Below, one piece after another: positions 1 to 7,919 of a stretch of DNA of 34,731 nt. The stretch is from Bacteroidia bacterium (lineage in GTDB: Bacteria > Bacteroidota > Bacteroidia > Cytophagales > Cyclobacteriaceae): contig JAUIKU010000022.1 in the NCBI GenBank assembly GCA_030430675.1, positions 1 through 34,731 of the forward strand, read 5' to 3'. A model generated the notes under the pieces. It was not told the DNA's origin. It searched no databases and saw only the letters and a list, made by a program, of their open reading frames with translations. Position 1 is the first letter of the stretch. Every line of letters starts with the position of its first letter. The translations under genes and the position numbers were made by a program.

Positions 1-660
1 TCCGTACAATACCGAAACCTGGGGATCAATGGGCCCGGCAGGTCTGATAATTTCAGGATTCATCTTCCCGGCGTTCCACCCCACCGTGCCGTCGGTCATG
101 TGAAACCGGCGGTTGAATGCAATTGATTCTTCATGGCCATTACCGAAAAACAAGTCGCCGGGCTGCAGATTGTCGTTGGCCTGGACTATGCTTCTGGCTA
201 CCATTTCCGGAAGTTGTTGATTGTACTGGACCAACAATTCGCCCATTTTTCCTTCAACAGAATATATATTGTCTTTCGAGAGAATCACCGGACCGGTATG
301 AGAATGTGTGGCGGAAATGGTAATATTTGAAGCTGGTATTCCGGTAGCTTTCTCTGCCAACTCCCGAGCCTTTAATACCATCTCATCACTAACGTCCACG
401 ATATCACAGGAAACTATGGCTACCTTTTTATTTTCCATTTCCAGCACAATTGCTTTAGCATAAAGATCATCGTGCACGCCCTCGGTACCCCGGTCGTAAT
501 AGTATCCGGCCATTGGAGTCCCAACTTTTGGAGTGATTACCACTGCCGAAGCACCTACTTTCAGGGTGGGATTTTCCACCAAACCAGATTGACTGAATAG
601 GGTTACCAGTAGTCCCAGACAACCTAAGAGGGTTAATTTATTCCTGAAGTTTAGTATCAT
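1..660 (-). CDS. Neutral/alkaline ceramidase-like protein, N-terminal 220 residues (runs off left edge)
   Basis: The reading frame starts at the ATG at 660 and stays open to base 1, so 220 residues are visible and the C-terminus lies outside the window. The N-terminus (residues 1-25) is a signal peptide-like hydrophobic stretch, so export is expected. Residues 33-50 (VGASAVVITPKVGTPMAG) and the ATHSHTGP motif at 117-124 (H119, H121) match the start and the zinc-binding region of the neutral/alkaline non-lysosomal ceramidase family. Relatives of this type are common in Bacteroidota and Planctomycetes, and many have no tested substrate, so N-acyl-sphingosine hydrolysis is only the family precedent. 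It lies 24 bases downstream of the frameshifted GH123-like gene on the same strand and is very probably co-transcribed with it. Start choice is supported by the signal peptide. Confidence 0.75.
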   Translation of the reverse strand, partial: MILNFRNKLTLLGCLGLLVTLFSQSGLVENPTLKVGASAVVITPKVGTPMAGYYYDRGTEGVHDDLYAKAIVLEMENKKVAIVSCDIVDVSDEMVLKARELAEKATGIPASNITISATHSHTGPVILSKDNIYSVEGKMGELLVQYNQQLPEMVARSIVQANDNLQPGDLFFGNGHEESIAFNRRFHMTDGTVGWNAGKMNPEIIRPAGPIDPQVSVLYG

Positions 661-684
661 TTTTAAGTAAATTTTATCGGGCAC

Positions 685-1713
685 CTAGCGAACATCAAAG
701 TAGCGTTTCACTTCCTTGTTGCCATCTACAGAACTTGCCTTAATGGTAACATAATTCTTATCCTGTAGAATTTTGACGTTGTACATAAAAAGCCCCTGTT
801 TGTCTACTGGTACCTGATCTCCGTCAATTTCGATATTTGTTCCCGGCTCCGTCCACCCAAAAACTTCACCAACCCAACCGTTCACCTGTACTGCGGTGTT
901 TTCCGGTGGGTTTGTCTGAACATATAATCCGGGAGCACTATTAAAATCCATTAATTCCTGCAACACTTCTTCCCTGGCATTGTATAAAACCTGGGGATCC
1001 CTGGTGTAGTCTCTTAAACTCTTCACCACCTTGGAAGCGATTTCTTTACCTCTCTGGGTGGGATCAATCCAATGGAATCGTGTTCCCAGGCTGTCCTTTA
1101 AATGCCTGATCTCGTTTTCCAGCATCCATAGATATTCATAATCCTGAATCCCATTTCGCATTTGTTCCCACCGCAACGAATTCAACAGACCGTTTTTAGC
1201 AGGGTAAACATGCCAGCCATCCCCCACATGTTTTCCGGCATCTTCAAATGGATCGTCCGATATCCATTGGTTCCATCCCCAATGGAGGAAACCCGTTAGA
1301 TCATAGCGGTAATTTAACCAATGAAGTACCCGGTTACCGATTAGCGGCATATCAATAGTTTTATTGGGGAATTTACCGCTTTGATAAATCCCTACCGTAT
1401 AAAACCATAGCTCCGCACCCTGTTGCTGGCCCTTTTTATATATATCAAAATTGGATTCAAGATAGTCCAGTTTGGGTACGGCCACCTCAAGATCACCGAA
1501 TAAATAAGTGGTTTCAACGGCATCAATTCGTGTTAGATCAGGGGCCAGACTATGCATGTAAGCAGACATTTTGCGCCAGGAGCGTGCGTTCCTGGTCGTG
1601 GGCTCATCCTTAATATGGAACAAGGTCTTTTTCAGCCACCCTTTCTCACGCAGGTGGTTCTCCAAAGCAGGTAGCAGGTGGGGTATAACATCTTCTCCCG
1701 GTAGCTTCTGCAT
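685..1713 (-). CDS. GH123/DUF4091-type glycoside hydrolase, C-terminal half (frameshifted gene)
   Basis: This 342-residue frame is the C-terminal part of a secreted GH123-like (DUF4091) hydrolase whose N-terminal half is in another frame upstream. It carries the paired acidic residues of the family in FHIKDEPT (D36-E37 of this frame). In characterised GH123 beta-N-acetylgalactosaminidases the Asp-Glu pair supports substrate-assisted catalysis. Further family signs are the tryptophan-rich stretch HWGWNQWISDDPF and the RNGIQDYEYLWML helix. Residues after about 260 form a beta-rich C-terminal domain. The apparent ATG at 1713 is internal: the frame is open upstream of it and joins the other half without loss of residues if one base is re-read. 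It is not likely to be an independent gene. Family membership is fairly secure; substrate (beta-GalNAc) is an inference. Confidence 0.75.
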   Translation of the reverse strand: MQKLPGEDVIPHLLPALENHLREKGWLKKTLFHIKDEPTTRNARSWRKMSAYMHSLAPDLTRIDAVETTYLFGDLEVAVPKLDYLESNFDIYKKGQQQGAELWFYTVGIYQSGKFPNKTIDMPLIGNRVLHWLNYRYDLTGFLHWGWNQWISDDPFEDAGKHVGDGWHVYPAKNGLLNSLRWEQMRNGIQDYEYLWMLENEIRHLKDSLGTRFHWIDPTQRGKEIASKVVKSLRDYTRDPQVLYNAREEVLQELMDFNSAPGLYVQTNPPENTAVQVNGWVGEVFGWTEPGTNIEIDGDQVPVDKQGLFMYNVKILQDKNYVTIKASSVDGNKEVKRYFDVR

Positions 1714-2666
1714 CTCCCCGATCCCATATCGATAACGCTTTGATCTTTAAGCTCGATATCGGTGCTGTACCAGCCTTCTTCACCGAACTTTGCCAGCTCA
1801 CCAGTTTCGAGGTAGTCCATTTTTTGGGTATCCCAGAATACCCGGGCAATCTGATCGAACCGGCTAAAGTCAAACTCCAGTGCTCCCTGTTTGGACTTTC
1901 TTATTTCAATGGCACTCATAGGTACCTGGAAAACATTTTGCCTGTGAGCCACCATGTTTTCGGCATATACCGACAGCATGTCAAACCATTCCCTGGAATA
2001 CTTTTCGTCTATTCCATGGAACTTGGGAAAATAACTGGTGGAATACCATTCAGTCACCTTTAGGTGCCGTTCGGTTGGTATGGTGAAGGGGTAAATGGTC
2101 AATACCATGGGCAAAGACTGCTCTTCCCCATGGTCGCTATTCACTTTCACATGACCATGATACTTCCCGGCCCGTGCTTTTTCAGGCACGATAATGGTAA
2201 CCCATACTGCTTTCACTTTTCCTTTCTTTAAGGAAACCTGATTTTCTTCACTGAGATAATCCGGAATTCTTACCGGAGCCTCACGAATAAAGGATTCGGC
2301 GGTTTGGTTACCGGCATTTTCGGTAACCATTACCGATCCTACAAAATTCAATGTAATATGCCTACTGGGAATGGCATCCTCCCCGCCATGGAGCTTGAGC
2401 TCACCTGTTTCTGCGGTAAGCCCTTCGAGGTTACGTTTTGCCTGCACCATTAATTGGCCGGAAATGACCTCACCGCGTATCCCAAATAGTTTCAAGGTGT
2501 CCCGGGCATTGGGGAGTTTGTATCCATCCTCAACAACTCTGGTCAGATCACTGACTGCGGAAACTTTGAATGATTGGGCGCATAATCCCATAGTACCGGA
2601 CAGGCCCACCACTGACAGGATGAATATAATAGCGGTAATCCTGAGATATGTATATAAGGTTTTCAT
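1632..2666 (-). CDS. GH123/DUF4091-type glycoside hydrolase, N-terminal half (frameshifted gene)
   Basis: N-terminal half of the gene completed by the frame at 685-1713. The ATG at 2666 was preferred over an upstream ATG at 2708 because it begins a classical signal peptide (MKTLYTYLRITAIIFILSVV, cleavage expected near GLCAQ). The mature part is beta-rich, as in the N-terminal domain of GH123-like enzymes (for example RAGKYHGHVKV, an Ig-like strand pattern), and then enters the catalytic barrel (KVTEWYSTSYFPKF). After IDMGSG (near base 1722) the frame runs into about 27 unrelated residues and stops at 1632, while the homologous reading continues one base back. Rejoined length is about 660 residues, close to the intact paralogue at 5159-7063. 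The gene is either a pseudogene, a sequencing or assembly error, or much less likely a recoded gene. Confidence 0.75.
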   Translation of the reverse strand: MKTLYTYLRITAIIFILSVVGLSGTMGLCAQSFKVSAVSDLTRVVEDGYKLPNARDTLKLFGIRGEVISGQLMVQAKRNLEGLTAETGELKLHGGEDAIPSRHITLNFVGSVMVTENAGNQTAESFIREAPVRIPDYLSEENQVSLKKGKVKAVWVTIIVPEKARAGKYHGHVKVNSDHGEEQSLPMVLTIYPFTIPTERHLKVTEWYSTSYFPKFHGIDEKYSREWFDMLSVYAENMVAHRQNVFQVPMSAIEIRKSKQGALEFDFSRFDQIARVFWDTQKMDYLETGELAKFGEEGWYSTDIELKDQSVIDMGSGRCRSYREKMLYPTCYLLWRTTCVRKGG

Positions 2667-2720
2667 AAACATATGACTTAGGGAGTCATGCCATTCAATG
2701 TTATTCAAAGATCAATTTAT

Positions 2721-2760
2721 ATACTAATAGCTTCCGTCTTAATTGTGTGCAAATAATTCA
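2721..2760 (-). promoter_or_regulatory. Conserved upstream element, copy A (before the frameshifted GH123-like gene)
   Basis: A 40-base block starting 55 bases upstream of the ATG at 2666 matches the block at 4941-4980 in 31 of 40 positions without gaps; the core, on the plus strand, is ATAGCTTCCGTCTTAAT. The two copies have the same orientation and a similar distance to their genes, while flanking sequence is much less alike. This suggests a shared promoter or operator for two catabolic transcripts. A loose TAnnnTTG box lies between it and the gene. The regulator is unknown. Confidence 0.5.
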
Positions 2761-2787
2761 TGAAGCAAGGAGGTGAGTAATTGAAAT

Positions 2788-4869
2788 TTACTTATTAACC
2801 TTCAACCTAAACCGGCGGTAATGATACCGGTGTCCATAGATTGCAGCCCTGGAGGTAGTGTCATTCTTATCGTTGTAAAGACTCTCTACTTTAAACCACA
2901 AGTCGAATTCATGGTTTTCCGGAGTGTCATCGGATATAGAAAGCATGGTAGCAATATGGGTCTTTGACGCCTGATTGAGCCTTTCCTCATAATGCAATTG
3001 GTTTGCATGAATATAGGGTTCGTCGAGGTGATTCACCAGGAAAGTTCGGTGAAAGGTGCCGGTATCGTTTGGAGCCATGCCCTGGGCCAGTCGGATATGC
3101 ACCAGGGCATCTTCCTCCGGTTCCAGTATGCCGTTTCCATTTCCTTTACCACCCGAGATACTATGAATTTGTATTTCATTTGGCCCCTGTCTGTATAAAG
3201 GAATATCCTCCACGGTACGGCCATCCAGGATAATAATGTCATCTTCGCTGATATAGGAAGATTCAGGTGTGGTAAAGAACATGGTTCTTTGGGTATCCAT
3301 AACCACACCATCCACCTTAACTTCAAAAAATAATGCTCCCACAAAGCTGGAATCGCTATGTTTATGGAAACTAAAGTCAAACTGATCTTTCAAATTTACC
3401 TGGCTGCCCGAGCTGACCTGTGATACCTGAGCAATATTGTCATTAATGGTAATGTAGGGATGCGGTGAGGTAGCCTTTATTTCAATATCTTCTGCACTTT
3501 CACCTCCAACATTCACTAACCGGAAGTCCAGGCTGTAAGATTTACCCACCTCGAAATAGTGATATTCCTTGTTTTGACGGTGGATCATGCTGAGTTTGGC
3601 ACCCGACCCGGGTCCTGGTCCGTTTATGCCAACCAGGTGACCTCCTCCTCCAAGCTCAAGTTGCAGCCTGCCATTTGCAGAGGCTTCAACATAAGTTGAA
3701 TCAAATTCACCACTGGATAGATTGTAGGTAATCAATTGATAAGATGCGGAAGGAGGGTAAATATCACTGGTGGTAATTGATACTTCTTCATCCTGTACTA
3801 TGGGTCCATCCGGTATATAGGTACGTGCCAATGCTTTCATGTGACCCGAAGTCACATCTTCCAAAAGGGTCAATGCCGGTTGTGATCTCTGAACTTCCAC
3901 CTGGTAGCCCCATACTTCAAAATTGGGAAATGCAGGACAAAGGTGATTCCAGGAATTAGGTATGGGATGCGATTTCCCAAATTCCCTCATATGAAAATCC
4001 AGCTGTTGCTTGGTATCTGCAGCCCAGTGATCCGGATAATCAGCTAAATGAAACTCAAAGTGCCCTATATCCGAAGCATCAAATATCCGTTTTAGTTCCC
4101 AGTCATTGTACTTTAACCAATCACCATCGGTCATGGTCAACCGGGTTGGCAAGCCTTTCAGTGAGCGGTGCATCTCCAGTACCGGAAATACCGCCTGCTT
4201 ACCTTTTGGACCGTAATACGGGAGATTATCCGCCGGATCAAACGAACTCACTGAGCTCACCAGGTCCTTATTTTGTCCGGCAATATAATAGGACGTAAGC
4301 CCACCCATACTAAGCCCTGTAATGGCCCTGTGGTCCCTGTCTGCGATAGTGCGAAAGTTCTGGTCTACATGTTTTACCAGTTCACGGTAATGCACTCTGA
4401 AATCCCAGCCCCAATGTTTATCTGCTTTGTCATGGGCCCGGATAAAATCATAGGGTTTGCTACCACTGTAGTCTATTCCTTCTCTATGTTTTTTTCCCGG
4501 ATGCAGGTTTGGTTCGTATCCGTCCCAGGTTACGATGATCACCTGATGATCCTCAACGTATTCTTTCCACTCCATGACATATGGAGGCTCTTTCCTGCCA
4601 TTTCCCGGATAATAAATATCATCTTCCGGATCATGGCCGCTCCATTTGTACCTGCCCCCAAAGCCGTGGAAATAATAGATAACAGGATACCTTTGATCCG
4701 GATCCTGATCATAATTGAGTGGCAAGTAAACCCTGTAACTGCGTTCTGTTTGAAAAGCATCACTGTAAAAGGTAACATCCTGATAAGGATCATGCCGACA
4801 AGAAATAAAGTTAAGGGTGAATACAATTAGTATAATAGGTTTTACTATTACTCTCTGGGTTTTCTGCAT
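2788..4869 (-). CDS. Lipoprotein esterase (alpha/beta hydrolase, esterase D type) with large C-terminal beta-rich region
   Basis: A 693-residue protein with a lipoprotein signal peptide (LNFISC, lipidated Cys24), so it is probably anchored in the outer or inner membrane facing the periplasm or surface. Residues about 35-300 are a putative esterase domain (PF00756 type). They contain YYFHGFGG (oxyanion region, H68), the nucleophile elbow GLSMGG with Ser187, and a likely catalytic histidine in YPDHWAADT (H281). Residues about 310-693 show no enzyme motif and look like tandem beta-sandwich domains, possibly for carbohydrate or surface binding. The gene has its own upstream element (4941-4980) and lies between two GH123-like genes, so removal of acyl groups from a glycan or release of feruloyl/acetyl-type esters is a reasonable guess, not shown by the sequence. 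Confidence 0.8.
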   Translation of the reverse strand: MQKTQRVIVKPIILIVFTLNFISCRHDPYQDVTFYSDAFQTERSYRVYLPLNYDQDPDQRYPVIYYFHGFGGRYKWSGHDPEDDIYYPGNGRKEPPYVMEWKEYVEDHQVIIVTWDGYEPNLHPGKKHREGIDYSGSKPYDFIRAHDKADKHWGWDFRVHYRELVKHVDQNFRTIADRDHRAITGLSMGGLTSYYIAGQNKDLVSSVSSFDPADNLPYYGPKGKQAVFPVLEMHRSLKGLPTRLTMTDGDWLKYNDWELKRIFDASDIGHFEFHLADYPDHWAADTKQQLDFHMREFGKSHPIPNSWNHLCPAFPNFEVWGYQVEVQRSQPALTLLEDVTSGHMKALARTYIPDGPIVQDEEVSITTSDIYPPSASYQLITYNLSSGEFDSTYVEASANGRLQLELGGGGHLVGINGPGPGSGAKLSMIHRQNKEYHYFEVGKSYSLDFRLVNVGGESAEDIEIKATSPHPYITINDNIAQVSQVSSGSQVNLKDQFDFSFHKHSDSSFVGALFFEVKVDGVVMDTQRTMFFTTPESSYISEDDIIILDGRTVEDIPLYRQGPNEIQIHSISGGKGNGNGILEPEEDALVHIRLAQGMAPNDTGTFHRTFLVNHLDEPYIHANQLHYEERLNQASKTHIATMLSISDDTPENHEFDLWFKVESLYNDKNDTTSRAAIYGHRYHYRRFRLKVNK

Positions 4870-4940
4870 TGATTTATTTCAGATGGACTCTGGGTTTGCT
4901 CCGTGCAATTCTAATCCAATGTTATAAAAACAATGATATA

Positions 4941-4980
4941 ATGCTGATAGCTTCCATCTTAATAATGCACCAATAATTCG
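4941..4980 (-). promoter_or_regulatory. Conserved upstream element, copy B (before the esterase gene)
   Basis: Second copy of the 40-base block, starting 72 bases upstream of the esterase ATG at 4869. The core on the plus strand is ATAGCTTCCATCTTAAT. Toward the gene on the minus strand there is a TATATCATTG box, similar to the Bacteroidota -7 element TAnnTTTG. The remainder of the 289-base divergent gap (4870-5158) contains no gene; it should also hold the promoter for the rightward gene at 5159. Confidence 0.5.
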
Positions 4981-5095
4981 CAACCCAGGTATTTGAAGCA
5001 GAGATCTAACCAAACCGGTAAAATTCAAGCAACCACTGGTTATTATTAGGCAGATTTTATGGATAATCCGAATAATTATATCATAAATTGGTGTC

Positions 5096-5130
5096 TTTGG
5101 TCAGTAGAGATCAGGGAATTTCTAAGTTTA
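5096..5130 (+). promoter_or_regulatory. Possible Bacteroidota-type promoter for the gene at 5159
   Basis: TTTG at 5096-5099 and TAAGTTTA at 5123-5130 resemble the -33 and -7 elements of Bacteroidota sigma factor promoters. The spacing of 23 bases is slightly long and the last base of the -7 box differs from the consensus, so this is a weak candidate. Confidence 0.25.
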
Positions 5131-5158
5131 TTTATAAACGGATAGTAATCTAGACTGA

Positions 5159-7063
5159 ATGAAAGACATGCAACTTTACTCAAGAGCCTTCATAGAACAA
5201 TTAAACCAGGGACAGAATGTCAACTTTTGTGTCCGGTTAATAGTGCAGACCCTGCTGCTGCTGGTAATGGCAATTAATATACAGGCTGAAATCATTGAGG
5301 TTTGGGCAGTTGGGGATGGGGAAAAAGTTTTCCGATTTGATACTGAGCATTTTTCAAAAGACGGCAACAGTATCTGGGACGGAACGGAGGTTAAACTTCG
5401 CGGATTGTATAACGAAGTACTTTCATTCCAGTTAATCGTGGTCACCGATAGTCTGGGTGCTCAGGCAGTGGAGGTTTCTATCTCACCGCCATACAATGCT
5501 TCCACTGGCAGTCGGATGGGAGCTGTGGGCCTGGGGCCGTACGGGCCCCAAGGCGGGTTGGAGCTTTTTACCCAGCATTACCTGCAAGTTTCCCGGCCTA
5601 CACTTCCCAACTGGTTTTATGGCTCTGACAAAAGTGCTCCCGAAAAAATGACCGGCTGGATACCGGATGCATTAATCCCGGTAAATGCCAGGGTGGGACA
5701 AGGCGGGTTCCCTTTAACCATACCTCCTACCCAAGCCCTGGAACGGCGACATCAGAACGAGTTGGAAATTATTGAGAGACCTGCCAAACAAAATCAGGGG
5801 GTTTGGGTGGATGTATACCTGCCCAGGGACCGCGAATTACTGCCAGGAGTCTACGAATCAACCATTTCCGTATTGGAATCGGGAACAGTAGTAGCGGAAT
5901 TACCTCTAAAAATTGAACTAATTGATGCTTATCTGCCGGATGAGAATCATTCTAACGTTTGGGTTTACTGTTCGGGATTTGGCGCTCTGGAATCCTATTT
6001 TCCCGGTCGTAATGCGGAAGAAATTGAGCAGATGATAAAATTCGAAGCCAAAAGGCATCGCATAGAACTGGTAGGTGCTTCATCGGTCCACCGTACTGCC
6101 TTTGATGAAAAACTGATGAACCAATACCGAGGATATTTAGACGGAGCCGCTTATACTCCTCAAAATGGTTATCACGGTCCGGGTCAGCACCAGGGTGAAA
6201 AGTTGTTCCCGGTAGGTATGTATGGAAGCCGGGTATTGGGGAACTCAAAGACAGAGATCCAACAGGAGTCTGACAAATGGGTAAGCTGGTTTGATCAAAA
6301 CGCCCCCGATGTCACCTACTTCTGGTACCTGATCGATGAACCGGGACCGGTGCAGTTTCCCTGGATTAAAGAAAGGGCCGAATGGCTGAAATCCAATCAG
6401 GGTCCCGGCCGCAAGATGCCAATTCAAATCACCAGGGGGTATACCAAAGAGTTGAAAGATGATATCGACATATGGAATGAATACGATGGTGTTAAGCTGG
6501 AGTGGCAACAAAAGCTCTGGGATCAGGGTAAAGACTACTGGTTTTATAATGGCAACCGGCCGCGATACGGTTCGGTGATCCTGGAAGGGACTGCGGTAGA
6601 CTTGCGAGTAAACGGCTGGATCAAATATCTGTTCAATATCAATACCTGGTTTGTATGGCAAGGGACGCACTGGACACACAATGGCCAGGGACCCAAAGGA
6701 CGATTAAAGCAGAGGGTATTCAACGAACCCCTAACCTTCATCAACTGGAATTTAAACTACGGCAATGGCGATGGAATTTTGTTCTATCCGGGTCAACTGC
6801 CTCATCAGCCACAGGAAGATCGGGGAGTTTTCAGGGCCATGCCTTCAATTCGTTTGAAAAATATCAGAAGAGGGCAGCAGGATTATGAACTATTGTGGCT
6901 AACGGAACAAAAGGTAGGTCCACAAAAAGCCCGGGACCTGGCCAGAAAACTGGTGGTAAAAGCTATGGACGAAGTTGAAATGTCAGATGTAGTATATTGG
7001 CCGCAAAGGGGCGACGATTACGATGCAGCCAGGGATCAGCTTCTGGATATTTTGAGTAAATGA
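5159..7063 (+). CDS. GH123/DUF4091-type glycoside hydrolase (intact)
   Basis: A 634-residue exported hydrolase. A hydrophobic segment at residues 27-43 is the signal sequence, preceded by an unusually long polar leader of about 25 residues; a later start is possible. The N-terminal beta domain spans about 45-260, and the catalytic barrel follows from about 265. The motif YFWYLIDEPG places the family Asp-Glu pair at D393-E394, the residues used for substrate-assisted hydrolysis of beta-N-acetylgalactosaminides in studied GH123 enzymes. The WFVWQGTHWTH segment and the RRGQQDYELLWL helix near the C-terminus also match the family and parallel the broken copy at 685-2666. It is divergent from the esterase gene and 6 bases before the membrane protein gene at 7070. 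GalNAc specificity is family precedent only; many DUF4091 proteins are untested. Confidence 0.8.
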   Translation: MKDMQLYSRAFIEQLNQGQNVNFCVRLIVQTLLLLVMAINIQAEIIEVWAVGDGEKVFRFDTEHFSKDGNSIWDGTEVKLRGLYNEVLSFQLIVVTDSLGAQAVEVSISPPYNASTGSRMGAVGLGPYGPQGGLELFTQHYLQVSRPTLPNWFYGSDKSAPEKMTGWIPDALIPVNARVGQGGFPLTIPPTQALERRHQNELEIIERPAKQNQGVWVDVYLPRDRELLPGVYESTISVLESGTVVAELPLKIELIDAYLPDENHSNVWVYCSGFGALESYFPGRNAEEIEQMIKFEAKRHRIELVGASSVHRTAFDEKLMNQYRGYLDGAAYTPQNGYHGPGQHQGEKLFPVGMYGSRVLGNSKTEIQQESDKWVSWFDQNAPDVTYFWYLIDEPGPVQFPWIKERAEWLKSNQGPGRKMPIQITRGYTKELKDDIDIWNEYDGVKLEWQQKLWDQGKDYWFYNGNRPRYGSVILEGTAVDLRVNGWIKYLFNINTWFVWQGTHWTHNGQGPKGRLKQRVFNEPLTFINWNLNYGNGDGILFYPGQLPHQPQEDRGVFRAMPSIRLKNIRRGQQDYELLWLTEQKVGPQKARDLARKLVVKAMDEVEMSDVVYWPQRGDDYDAARDQLLDILSK

Positions 7064-7069
7064 TAAGCA

Positions 7070-7801
7070 ATGACGTCGAATAAACAGGGAGAAAGATTCT
7101 TTTTGATAATCGGTATCCTGTTCGCAATAGTGGTTTTTTTTGCCTTCTCCAGCCAGTTTTACCTGCGGCCTTTTTACAACGAAAAGCCCTTATCCTGGTC
7201 ATTGACCATACACGGCGCAATTTTTAGCCTGTGGTATATCGCCTTTATCTGGCAGTCAGTTTTGGTGATACGAGGTAAAGTCTTAAACCATCAAAAGCTG
7301 GGGAGGTTTTGGAGCCTCTTTGCCCTGGCGGTGTTCTTGTCGGGGCTATCTGTACTCTATGAAGTGCTCCATGAGTATTATTATGTCGGCACCCGGGCAT
7401 TTGGGATTTCGGGGTTCATCTGGGGGAATATATTGGTGTTGCTGGGTTTTCTCACCTATATCATTCTGGGATACTACTTTCGAAGAAAACCCGGTTTACA
7501 CAAAAGATATTTTCTATTGGCCTCCCTGTCCCTTTTAGGTCCCGCCCTGGGAAGGTTTGGGAGACACCCGCTTATGCGCATATATGACAATGGGATGATG
7601 AACGACACTATTTACATGGTAGCAGGAACCTTTGTGTTGATAATCGCCCTGTTGGTATATGATCTAATAAAGATTAAAAAACCTTCATGGGCCACGGTAA
7701 CGGGTTTGATATGGTTTTTTGTCTCCAACGCTATCCTGGTTTGGATGGAAATTTCAGGCTGGGGTATGACCACCATCCAGTTGATGCGACCTGTATTCTG
7801 A
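7070..7801 (+). CDS. Multi-pass inner membrane protein of unknown function
   Basis: A 243-residue, very hydrophobic protein with about seven predicted membrane helices (for example residues 11-28, 47-66, 83-101, 117-136, 147-161, 183-200, 209-228). Conserved-looking polar features are LTIHGAIFSLWYIAF, NHQKLGRFW and the GLHKRYF loop. Histidines at helix ends leave haem or quinone binding open, but no CxxCH or known fold motif was recognised. It begins only 6 bases after the GH123-like gene and may be translated from the same mRNA, though nothing in it indicates a sugar-related task. I do not recognise a named family with confidence. Confidence 0.65.
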   Translation: MTSNKQGERFFLIIGILFAIVVFFAFSSQFYLRPFYNEKPLSWSLTIHGAIFSLWYIAFIWQSVLVIRGKVLNHQKLGRFWSLFALAVFLSGLSVLYEVLHEYYYVGTRAFGISGFIWGNILVLLGFLTYIILGYYFRRKPGLHKRYFLLASLSLLGPALGRFGRHPLMRIYDNGMMNDTIYMVAGTFVLIIALLVYDLIKIKKPSWATVTGLIWFFVSNAILVWMEISGWGMTTIQLMRPVF

Positions 7802-7919
7802 TAAGCTTAGGGGGCAAGGTCAACTCCCAGATGTTTTTCATTTCCGATTCAACATTGTTCCCTGCGGTCTGAATGGGATCTCATGAATAAAAGCCCGCTC
7901 TTGATCCACTATTATCAAA

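Noticed and set aside
1632-1730. Programmed -1 frameshifting in the GH123-like gene
   Set aside because: No X XXY YYZ slippery heptamer is visible at the junction; mutation or sequence error is simpler.
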